Assembly: GCA_036927565.1 (NCBI GenBank)
Contig: JAYESD010000002.1
Span: forward strand, 143,165,167-143,229,166
From: Tuctoria greenei
Taxonomy: Eukaryota; Streptophyta; Magnoliopsida; Poales; Poaceae
Direction of reading: 5' to 3'
Length of the DNA stretch: 64,000 bases
Shown here: positions 21,431-31,323 of the stretch, piece by piece
How the letters are laid out: every line of letters begins with the position of its first letter
Position numbering within the stretch: the stretch's first letter is position 1
The notes under the pieces: model-generated
The model's input: only the letters and a program-made list of their open reading frames with translations
What the model was told of the DNA's origin: nothing
Databases searched by the model: none
Translations under genes and position numbers: made by a program

Positions 21431-22500
21431 CCCAGCACGGGAGCTAATCCCCGCCCAATCTCAATCCGCTCGCTGGTGGTGCTGGAGGACTCCGAGACTG
21501 ACAGACCAGTGGCTGGACGGCGTGACCCACCACTTACCACACACGGCCGCATCGGGCGCGCGTGACCCCACCCACCGGTCCGTGCCGCCTCTTGCTCTCT
21601 TCGTGTTGCTGCTTGGGATTTTGCGAGGTGGGAAAAAAAAAGCGGGCTCGGCGGCGGTGTGAGCCGCGCAAGGGCGAACGCAAGGGGGAAAGGTCGACGG
21701 AAGACGATAACATCCGTCAAAGCGTCAACGGTCACCTGCTGACTGACAGGTCAAACGGATCCGTAGCTTTCCATAGTGGTGCGCAAGCACAGCCGTCACA
21801 TTTGTTCCGGCCAATGAGCACTTATGATACATTCTCACTAATTTTATACTGTACTACGGCTATTACAACAATAAATACAGTTCAACATCGAATTAATATA
21901 ATTATAACTAACAATAAAGATTTTGAAAATAGAGATAATATATTAGTACATTAATATCTAGTTTTTCTGTTGATGTATTAATACAATAGCTCAACGGTAC
22001 AGGTTTACGCTAACTAGTTTCCTGATCCCGTGATGACGATGCTGTGACGCGTTGACAACGGCATAGTACATGCAAAGCTTCAACTAACCATCCAAATCCA
22101 ATCAGCTTTAACCATAATTGTAGTAGTGTGTTAATAATAGTAAGATTACCCCCCAATCTATCTGTTGCAATGATTGGAAGCACTTTTTATGGGCAAATCA
22201 CGGGAGATTTGCATGTCAGGTAGCCTTCACCGCGAAGGCACCGACCACCTAACTGAAACGTTTTTTTACCGTTTCTGCAAACTTTTCAGGTCATGCGTGC
22301 TGCGATGCGGTGCAGCAGCGTGGATCTATGAAGAGATGATTTTTTTTTTGAAATCGCCATTTCTGGTGGTATGCATTATCCGTGCTACAATATGTATCTC
22401 TGAAAATCCAGCAGCATGACTCTGACAACCTATAGGTTCTATCCCATAACATCAACACACTACAAGTCAATAATTCAGGAAGAAAAAAAAACAAGCTTAA
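21431..22500. other. Intergenic region between the NOI promoter and the kinase 3' end
   Basis: The GC-rich upstream region of the NOI gene (to about 21740) gives way to AT-rich sequence with no recognised element. Promoter elements of the NOI gene are expected here, but none can be named with confidence. Confidence 0.5.
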
Positions 22501-22781
22501 TCGAAAACACCAGGAAGAAGGAATGTTCAGTCAGGGAAGAACCACATCTTCACTCAAACTGATAATCCACTACTATCTCTAAGAGCAAACAGACTGATGA
22601 TCCACACGAAGCACTCAGGTTCGACATCCCTAGTCACACTCCAGTTTTTCATGCAATGGTTATCACACACCAGAGACTACATTAGAACTCACAAAACTAC
22701 ATTGGCAGCTCCAAATGTACAGTTACGGGAACCAACAGCTACATCAAACAAACGCAGCTTTCAATCCTAGCTGGGGAGCAT
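22501..22781 (-). other. Probable 3' UTR of the kinase gene
   Basis: This is AT-rich sequence just downstream of the kinase stop codon. The extent is a guess from typical length, and no poly(A) signal was fixed. Confidence 0.4.
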
Positions 22782-25700
22782 CTAGTGTACTTTTGCAGTC
22801 CTGGAGCCCGGCAGAGGGGAGGCCGCCACTGGCAACGGGGACGCCGAGCCTGACGAGCGCCGCGGAGAGGGCTGCGCCTTCATGGGCGACCTGGGGACAG
22901 AACCCAACGATGAAGTCATCCTCCGCGTGTCAACATGCGGCACGGTGACATTGTACTTGGGGTCCTGCAGCTCTTCCAGCTTCGCCAAGACCTCGGACAT
23001 CTGGGGCCGCATCTTCGCCTCGATGCGGACGCATTGCAGCGCGATGCTCGCAATAGCATGGGCACCTTTCTTCGGGTACTGCCCGCCTAGCCTTGAGTCC
23101 ATGATGCGGTAGAGATGACGCTTGTCACCCAGATAGGGTCTTGCCCAGTCGACTAGGTTCTGCTCCGCTACAGGTTTCGATTTGTCCAGGGCTCGTCTTC
23201 CTGTCAATAACTCGAGCAGCACAACTCCAAAGCTGTAAACATCTGCCTTCACAGAGAGGCGGCCTGTAACGTTTCAAACAATATGAGAACAATACAACAC
23301 CAAAACATATTTTGTAGCTCTTAGTTTCCCATTAAGCTACGGGCATCCCAGATTGCGGCAGCCAGATGTTCATTTACATTTTCTAAAAATGGTATTTTCC
23401 GTCATTCACATTTTTAACATACCTAATACCTTATACATGTAACTTCTCTATTTGACAAGTAACCATAAGTGCAACAGAAAAACCCTACATTTTACTTGTA
23501 AAACATTCAAGAAAAGATCTACGCGATCTATTCACATGGTAGGTTGAAATGGAATGGAATATTTCTACGTGAAACAAAATATAAATGACGCTATAATATG
23601 GTAGCAATTCAGAAAACTAAACACTTAACGAACAGTAAATAAAGAATCTTCTTGGCCCTGAAACCAGAAACCATGTTTCAACGAAATATGTATCACTGCA
23701 GAGCTTCATTACTATAATAAGGAAACTCTAAGCTAATGCCCAGAATTTAGTATTAGCTATCAGGTTCACAAAAATTAAGCCTCCACAATAAGCAAGACGT
23801 AATTTGTCGGACGTTATATGGAAAAACACATATTCTAGTTGATGGTACAATATGGAAGAAATAGCAAACAATTAAAAGTAAAGATTCTTATTTGGCATGT
23901 TTATACCAATATGGGATTATAAATAATGTAAACTCAGGGTTTATTCATATTCTAACCTGTTGCAACGTATTCTGGAGCAGCATAACCCCGTGTGCCCATG
24001 ACTTGGGTAGAAACGTGGGTTCTATCCCCAGTTGGACCTGCTTTTGCCAAGCCAAAATCTGAAAGCTTTGCCTCGAACTCCTGAGTTGATGAAAAAAAAA
24101 GTTACAAAAAAAAAATTGTTGCAAAGTGGCAGGACAAGGTAATCATCTATTTCCCATATATACCGCATCAAGGAGGATGTTTGATGCCTTAAAATCACGG
24201 TATATAACTTGGCTCTCAGCATCATGCAAAAATGATAAACCCCTAGCAGCTCCAGTTGCAACTTTGAGTCGTGTTCCCCAGGATAAGGGACCCGAACATC
24301 CTATAACAATGGAAAGTATATCATGAACTTGTAAACTTTATGTATGAACCGTGAATGTCATAAAAGAAAAAAATGCTGTAGAGTGAAAAATGTACTTCTG
24401 AACAGGTGATTCTCCAAACTTCCTTTAGGCATGTACTCATACACCAGAAGTCGGTTATCACCAGCAGAGCAATAGCCAATGAGCTTAACAAGATTCTGGT
24501 GGTGAAGTTGGCCAAGGTAGTCGACCTCTGTCTGCAACAGAGCAATTGCAGTAAATAAAGCATTAAACCATAACTGATAAATTTAGAATGTAAGCTAAAA
24601 CATGGTAAATACCAGCCATTCCTTGTGGCCCTGGAAACCTTCTGGTTTTAACTTCTTGATGGCAACGACCATACCACATCCTTGTTTTGAAGGAGCAAGA
24701 GTTTGCTCATCAATCCAGCCTTTATAAACATAGCCAAATCCTCCTTCCCCAATAAGATTGTCTGGCCGAAAATTCTTTGCTGCGGCCTTGAGGTCACTGA
24801 GTGAGAATGCCTTCAAATTTGGTGACGCCAAGATTTCTCCTTCTGTCCTAGGAGTAGGAGGCTCACTCCTTGCTTTGTATGATGGCAGAGTCAAAGTTGA
24901 CCGAGTGGACACACTTTTGGTTCCTGATGTGGGCTTGGATGATAAGCTTGATTTGCTCCCTACTTTCATTTGGTCTGTCATGTACAAAATGAACAGAAAA
25001 CATATATGTAATGTAAGCACCACAAGGTAATCGTACAAATATTTTGTCACGTGTGACGTGTGGCTAGAGTAATTAATGAGAATTCCTTCACTTTGGCAAA
25101 AAATGCAATTTAAGACAGTATGGTTGTGATAACAGAATAACCGACAACACGTCAGCAAACCGGTAAGATGCAACGGTTACATCTATAACAGAATAACGAA
25201 CTACACTTCACCTGCCAAACAGAAACGTCTGCTGCGACTTAAACGCACAAATATAAGGAAACATGTTTCCGTTTCTATCCAACAAACATGCTGATTCCAG
25301 TTCAGACAGGATCAAGCAACTGCGTTTCTATCCAACAAAAATGCTGATTCCAGTTCAGACAGGATCAAGCAACTGCGCTGCTCTTTTTAGTTAGCCTCAC
25401 TAGACCTAGCTACCAGGACCACTCCATGGGTTGATCCCAAATTCCATGGTATGAAGAACATTGCTTAACGATGGGCATAACTCCTATTTCAGTGTGCATC
25501 AGCAGAATGGCTAAATTCAGCAATAAAAGAGAAGACTAGGGAAAATAAACATGTAACTAAAATGCTGATATGTCAAGAAGTGGAAAATGTTAAATGCTTT
25601 TACTCAATTCAGAAGCAAAACCATTTTGCCTCTTCTGTAAACAATGCCTATTCTAGGAATCAGAGGCTAGTCGCAGTAGCTCGGTAAACCAAAAAGCACG

Positions 25701-25979
25701 AATCCGGAACGACCTCGCCTCGTACAATCATCAAATCAGAAGTTCAGAAACCAAGGGAACACACAAGGCAGGAGAGCCCTGCACCGCCTCCCCCGAGCAG
25801 CCAGCCGACGATTGCCGCCAGATCCAGGGCTTCACAAGGGAGCAGTGGGGTACGCCGCAAGCCTCGAACAGTTGCTAAGAAATTGAGTAAGAAGAAGGCT
25901 GCTGTTACCGCTACAAGCGGGCGCACTTACAGGCCACGTTTTGATTCACCGGCGCTGCCGTGTCCATGCAGTTCCCCAT
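22782..25979 (-). CDS. Receptor-like cytoplasmic kinase, APK2/PBL2-PBL3-like (RLCK VII)
   Basis: Six exons, 25979-25931, 24974-24613, 24531-24396, 24300-24164, 24080-23957 and 23263-22782, total 1,290 nt and encode 429 residues. All introns are GT...AG and the frame holds throughout. MGNC at the start predicts N-myristoylation and palmitoylation, hence plasma-membrane location. The kinase domain spans about residues 87-370: glycine loop GEGGFG (92-97), VAIKK Lys123, catalytic YRDFK with Asp218, DFG at 236-238, an activation segment with [16 protein letters not shown], and [21 protein letters not shown] typical of APK2. The Ser/Pro-rich tail ends PGSRTAKVH. Relatives signal downstream of immune and developmental receptors; the specific pathway here is inference. 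No damaged residue was seen. The ATG at 25979 is chosen for the myristoylation site. Confidence 0.93.
25270..25375. repeat. 53-bp tandem duplication in kinase intron 1
   Basis: Two copies starting CGTTTCTATCC (25270-25322 and 25323-25375) differ at one visible base (ACATG against AAATG). They lie in the first intron and do not touch a splice site. Confidence 0.85.
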
Positions 25980-26490
25980 CTCTCCCTAGCCTCTTCTCTC
26001 AGCTCCGATCCAATAGGCCGGCCGCACGGTACGCCCGGATGCGCCCCAGCTAGATGGGGAGCCGCCAGACGGGCACTGTAGCCTCCGGAGAACTCGATGA
26101 ACTCCAAATTCTGGGGTCAACTTCAAGAGCCGCTGGCACCAGACGTCCGCCCCCCTGAAAAGATAAGATCCTTGGAGGATCTGGGCGGAGCCCGACGGCC
26201 AGCTCACGGCAGAAGCTCACGAGCAGCACCAGGGTCAGCTCAATCAGGCCGGCGGCCGCTCCGCTGTCGAGGAGGCGAGGAGTGTGGATGGGGCAAGCGT
26301 ATGTCGCGTTCGCGGCAGTTCCAGCGCAAGCTGCGGAGCGGGGGAGCAGAAACTGCAGCGCTGTATAACGGCGATGAGCAGGTTAAGGTTTGGATTTTCT
26401 ATGGCATATCGTGATCTGGGGGAGGGTGGCAAGTTTTCTTGGCTGAGGCCGTTTTTTCTTTTAAGAAAAAAAAAACCATTGCTTGAGTTA
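25980..26490 (-). other. Kinase 5' UTR and promoter region
   Basis: This GC-rich sequence just upstream of the kinase ATG becomes AT-rich beyond 26400. No clear TATA box was found. The overlapping GC-rich open frames on both strands look like chance frames. Confidence 0.45.
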
Positions 26491-26584
26491 CTCATCATCT
26501 GAAATAAATGATGTTACGACAGTTAAGTTAGTTTAAATTGAACTACATTTTTTCATAAGTATTATATATTTTACAACAAAGGGA
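26491..26584. mobile_element. Possible Stowaway MITE remnant
   Basis: The right end reads ACAAAGGGAG followed by TA, matching the Stowaway terminus CTCCCTTTGT. The proposed left end (TA then CTCATCATCTG) is only partly complementary, so the boundaries are doubtful. Confidence 0.3.
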
Positions 26585-26636
26585 GTATATATTAAAAAGA
26601 GAGATCAAGTTTAAAAAAATCAACTTATGATCGTAG

Positions 26637-26800
26637 GAAGATTTGTTGCTCCGACTTGCATCCAGATATTAGCTTTATCTTTCACCTCGAAGATCAATAG
26701 TGAAAGCGGTTTCTCTATCTAAGATCCAACCATTTCGCTCCTTCCAAGTAACCCAACAGACAAGAAGATCAGCGTTTATGTTGAACTTCCTCCACTTAAA
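26637..26800 (-). pseudogene. Remnant of LINE ORF2 C-terminus
   Basis: Minus-strand translation gives LLVCWVTWKERNG, close to the LVxWxIWKERN motif of the zinc-binding region after plant LINE and LINE-derived reverse transcriptases. In a shifted frame it continues EVKDKANIWMQVGA. At least one frameshift separates the two parts. Only about 160 bp can be supported. Confidence 0.55.
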
Positions 26801-26812
26801 AACAGAAATATA

Positions 26813-27046
26813 GAGTTTGTTTGGTTTTTAACTTTGTTTACTTTATCAACACGTTGGCTTTACCAAATATTAGTGGAGGAATTGGCCACCCAAGATGTAG
26901 CCAACATTGGTAAGAAAAATGAACTAGCACATTAATATGAGTAAATTGCCTTGCCAAATTTTAGCTTCAGTTCAAATACACACTTACTTCATGGTCAACT
27001 ACCAAAATTTGGTAAGGTAAACATTGATAACAATCCAAATAGACTC
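26813..27046. mobile_element. MITE-like fold-back element, 234 bp
   Basis: The left end GAGTTTGTTTGG and right end (reverse complement) GAGTCTATTTGG are imperfect inverted repeats flanked by ATA on both sides. Internal inverted segments (TTTACCAAA and TTTGGTAAGG) allow fold-back. It resembles Tourist-like MITEs, but the target triplet is not a clear TWA. Confidence 0.5.
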
Positions 27047-27782
27047 ATAATATCATCCTAAAATTTTATTTCTTCTTTAAAAAGCTCATTTTTTAATGAG
27101 TGGGAATCTATTTGAAGGAAAGTCAGACCTCCTGCATTATAAAATCTGAAAGCGTTGAACATTGTACAGTTGAGGATGGACTTACCATCTATATAGTATA
27201 TATATAGAACGTAAGGTTCATCTTACAATCTTGTGGTATTATTAGACAAGTCAGTATTTTATGAATGTACACTAAAATGTAATTTTTGTTTATTTTGCTA
27301 CGGTAAAGGAGAAGGATATGCCATGATCGATCGTGTGTAGAAGAGACGATTGTGCAACCACTTGTTCTGTCACCCCTGCCTGCGCTCACCAATGCGAGTT
27401 TTGTCTTTGTCTACTGTCCCTGACCATGTTTTGTCTTTGTCTACTGTCGCCAATGCGTGTTTTCCTTCGTGCCTCCATCGCCACCCCTGACATCGTATCA
27501 ACCCTCTTCCCCACTGATCACCACCACCGGCGCCTGCTGGCTTCACGCCGTCTGCACCTGCAATCACGAACTTGTTGCTCGGGGAGACTGGATTGTAAAG
27601 CGACCTGGACTGAGTCTGGATGAGCTTATACAGCCCACACCCATTTGGCGCTGATAAAGGCCTGGCACAATACGTATGATGAGCGTGACAGGGGCAAGTT
27701 CATCAACACTTGAATTTACCATCTTATTAACCCTAGCTCCATCACAGTGACAGAGTATATCGTGTCATAGTTTAATATTTGA
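27047..27782. other. No identifiable feature
   Basis: This is AT-rich sequence, then a moderately GC-rich stretch (27330-27650) with a partial local duplication of TTTGTCTTTGTCTACTGTC (27400 and 27430). No coding motif is visible. Confidence 0.45.
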
Positions 27783-28133
27783 AAGGGGGTTTGACTTAGT
27801 GGTTAAGTACTCTGAGTAGCACTACTCAGGTCCTGAGTTCGATTCCCGATGAGAGTGAATTTCAGACCGAATTTTATAGTATTAAATGCAGGTACTCTGC
27901 AGAGGAAGTCATGCGCGCTAGATCTGGGGTACACTTACGAAAAAAGTGAAGGGATGAACGTGCCGTAATATTGGCTTACGAAGTCCGGTCCATAGTCGTG
28001 TGCTTAGCCATCCAGTTATCATTACCTTGTTCTAGAATAGGTTGTGATTGTCTGCATTTGTACTCGCTTGTAATAAATTGGCTATAACCTCCTCGGAGGA
28101 GAAGGTCGAGACTTTACCCATCATCTAAAAAAA
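27783..28133 (+). mobile_element. tRNA-derived SINE, about 350 bp
   Basis: A pol III A box (TGACTTAGTGGTTAAG, 27792-27807) and a B box (GAGTTCGATTCCC, 27835-27847) have tRNA-like spacing near the 5' end. The body ends in a short A run at 28127-28133. Imperfect flanking similarity (AATATTTG on the left, ATTATTTG on the right) may be a decayed target duplication. Confidence 0.75.
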
Positions 28134-28347
28134 CCTATTATTTGGCACATCTCAAGCTCTAGAAAAGCTCATATGTAGTTCCAAAAATCTACGTATCTGG
28201 AGATGTGAATAGATTAAAAGTCCTTTTGTTAAGTTTTTTTATTTTAGATTAAAAATAGAAATCTAAAATACTTTATTTATCTTATGAGGTCTTACTCCAG
28301 TATGAATCTCGGATACGGAACTGTGCCGCATAAGACAACTAAATTAT
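28134..28347. other. Short spacer
   Basis: AT-rich sequence between the SINE and the hAT element. It ends in the left TAAATTAT target copy. Confidence 0.4.
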
Positions 28348-29226
28348 TAGGGATGACAATTATACCCGCGGTTTCGGGTACCCGACGGATGCGGGTACGG
28401 ATAGAATATTTTACTCGCGGGTACAACTCGTACCCGACCCGATGTTTTGCAGGTACGGGCACGGATTTTATTTTCTACCCGTGGATACCCGGCGGATTAC
28501 CCGAAAAGCTTCATTTTTGACCGGTCTAAGGCACCTCACGTCTCACCTGCATGTTACTTTTCACTTTTGAGCATTGATTTGACAGTCTTCAGCATTGATT
28601 TGGTGCGTGCATAGATGGCCTCCCGCAAGCGCACCTAGGTGAGTTAATTCATCCTCGATTGAACCAACCATTACATTTTTTTCTCGGGAGCACAACTGCT
28701 GCAAGATGAACTGAGCATGCCATCTAAATGCGAGCACTTAATTCGATTGATGAACAGGCAACGGTGCAGCAAGTGATGGACGGGTGCTCGCACTGTTGGA
28801 TGCGGGAAGGGAAAGGCGTGGGGCCACTAGCACGTGGGAAAAAGGGCGGGGCAGCACAGATACTTAGGCACGTTGAGAAAAAAGGGCGCAGGCAGCGCAA
28901 CACGTCCGCAAAATGGCGCGGCGGCACGCGTGCGCATCGAGAAAAGGGTGCGGGCGACTGAGTGCAGACGTTTAGTCCCACATCGCCTATGAAACATAGT
29001 TGCTACTCATACCCAAGAATAAATAGAGGTCAGCTGTGTAACTCAAACTAGATGAGTGATAACGGGTACCTATTGGGTATCTGAAGCCCGCCTGAAACCT
29101 GTTGGGTTTGGATTTGGGTACAAATTTTTATCTGCGGGTACGGGTTTGGGTATAAAAATTTACCCGAGTATAATTTTTTTCGGGTTGATTTTTTACTCTA
29201 CCGAACCCGACTTGTTGCCATCCCTA
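28348..29226. mobile_element. Non-autonomous hAT transposon, 879 bp
   Basis: The ends are TAGGGATGACAA (left) and TAGGGATGGCAA (right, reverse complement). Perfect 8-bp target copies TAAATTAT lie at 28340-28347 and 29227-29234. Both subterminal regions are rich in CGGGTACGGGT-like repeats. There is no transposase. It is nearly the same length as the hAT element at 1840 and shares the TAGRGRTGGCAA end type. Confidence 0.92.
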
Positions 29227-29234
29227 TAAATTAT

Positions 29235-30039
29235 ACTTTGATTGGGGAGAGTGAAGTTCCAAAATTAGTTGGCCCTATCTTTCAACGGCACTCATAGTGG
29301 TAGTAGGATGAGCATGTATGAGTACTCATCTGTGTATGTGTTTCCCATGAAAAAAAAAGTCCTAAGCGCATCCACAAAAGATGAAGCAAAATACCCCTTA
29401 AACTAATAATCTTAGGGTTTAGTCAGGCACAAACAGAGCCCAAAACCTCCTCCTTCTAAGAGAATCCCATAAACTCATCTTATTAATAGCTATAAATAAG
29501 AAAAAAGTTGTGAGTCCCAATCCTCCTCCTTCCAATTAAGAGCATCAATATTGTTATGACCCCTAAATGCTAATATGACCAATTAAAATCATTTTTGATC
29601 TACTTTTAAAGGGGATTTGTTAGAGCAGGAAGGGAAAAAACCTCTTGTAATTTTTTTGTTGCTCTAAAAAACTAGTTTTATGAGCTATTTTTATAAAGGT
29701 CTCTTTGAGATACTCTATCTACATTATGCACGGTGCATTTGAGACTTCCATGGGCCTTTTCCAGTCATTGTTTCGATAACTGCTCGCCGCCGCCGCTGGT
29801 TTTGAGGAAGGGCATTGATCTTTGTTTCATGTTGGTCCCTTGTCATTGACCATCTCTTTTCTGCTCGGTACAAGATCTACTGATCTACTTGCTTTGATCC
29901 TGGACCAGACAAACGCTACGGAAGACAGCAGGAGCAGATTCATTTTGTTTCTTTTTTGTGCAAATTACAATCTAATTTCTCAGCTTATTACAACACTTGT
30001 CATATGTGTTAGGCATTCTAAATATATTATTGTAAAAAA
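29235..30039. other. Unresolved, may include the start of the element 5 LTR
   Basis: AT-rich, no protein motif. TGTTAGAGCAGG at 29619 is one possible LTR start for element 5, but no second LTR is present to test it. Confidence 0.35.
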
Positions 30040-30266
30040 AATGTAGATTGAGATTCTATATTATTTAACGGATATAGATAGAGATAAATTATATCTAGCT
30101 ATAGATAGAGTGATAAGGTTTGTCTCCTTAAAATTAGAGTGATCTGTATATGAAATCGTATCTATATATTCACTTTGTACTCTCGCTAAAATTGAGGCAA
30201 CAATCAACAAACAACCGCTGCACCCACGGTGTCCTACACAGAGCTTCCACTCTCTAATATTTTATA

Positions 30267-30276
30267 TGGTATCAGA
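30267..30276 (+). promoter_or_regulatory. Primer-binding site of element 5
   Basis: TGGTATCAGA matches the complement of initiator Met-tRNA. The following bases are interrupted by the CTATC target site of element 4, six bases downstream. Confidence 0.7.
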
Positions 30277-30282
30277 CCTATC

Positions 30283-31299
30283 TGTTGGGATTTGACCCTT
30301 TTGGTGCAACCTATTTATGGGCTGATTTATTTGGGCCAACTCCCCTTGTGGAAAGTCAAGGTGGCGTGAAGAGGTGGTTGGGGACTTTAGTCCCATATTG
30401 CCCACCTAGATGGGTGTTCCTCAATATATATAGTGGCTTCTGTAGTGATTCTCAACATGAAAATAATGAGGGATGAAGATTGCTGCTATGGACACAAAGA
30501 CATACACGCATGCACGCTCGTTTTCTCGATTTTACGCGTGATTATCGTGTGACTTGTGACTTGCGATGCTGCGCGTTCGCGTCGTGTGGAGTTGTGTTCC
30601 ACTAAGCCTTATTTTTCTGCCACATATATAATTTGGAATATTTTATCAGCACCTAGATTGCCAAGTCAACAGTTGGAGTAATTTGAGGTATAACTGCAGG
30701 TGCACGTTTAATGTGCACAAATGCCGCATAACTGCTCCATTAGTTGTACGTTGAGGAATTTTAGGGGGCGGTTTCCTGAAATTATGGCAGATCGAATCTG
30801 GGGCGGATGGAGACTTGACTATATAAGGAGACGTCCTGTATACTAGAGGACATACGAACACAAACAGACAGAAACTCGCCTCTCTTGAAAACTAGTCTGC
30901 GTAGCCGTTTTTGCCTTGTCGTCCCTCCGTTCGCCATGTAGCGGATTGAGGGAGAGCGGTGTCTCCGGACCGATGCCCGGTGATTTAAAGACCTGCACGG
31001 ATCCAACGATCAGGTTTCTGGGAAGTGCTCTTGCACGGCCACTCGCATCACTCCTTTCGTCTTCAACATCTTCACCAAGTTCGCCAGTTTTGTCCTCTAC
31101 TTTACGGCAGGATGATATGTAAGTAGATCACTTGATCTATGGCTTTTTTAATTTATTTGATGAGCAATTTATTCACATTCATTTAGTTGTTGTTTGTGTA
31201 ATACTAGCACTGCTTATTTTGACTGCTAGTAGAACTGTTCTAGTCGTTTTGATGTTTCGGATCATTAAATTAATTGCATGTCATGTGTGTTTTCCAACA
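30283..31299 (+). repeat. 5' LTR of element 4 (1,017 bp)
   Basis: It starts TGTTGGGATTTG and ends TTTCCAACA. It matches 35875-36897 with scattered substitutions and small indels. A possible TATA (ACTATATAAGGAG, about 30815) precedes a likely transcription start. Confidence 0.93.
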
Positions 31300-31323
31300 A
31301 TTCATAAACCTGATAGAATTAAT

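Noticed and set aside
24758..25030. 90-codon plus-strand open frame over kinase exon 2
   Set aside because: Antisense shadow of the kinase coding exon, with no motif of its own.
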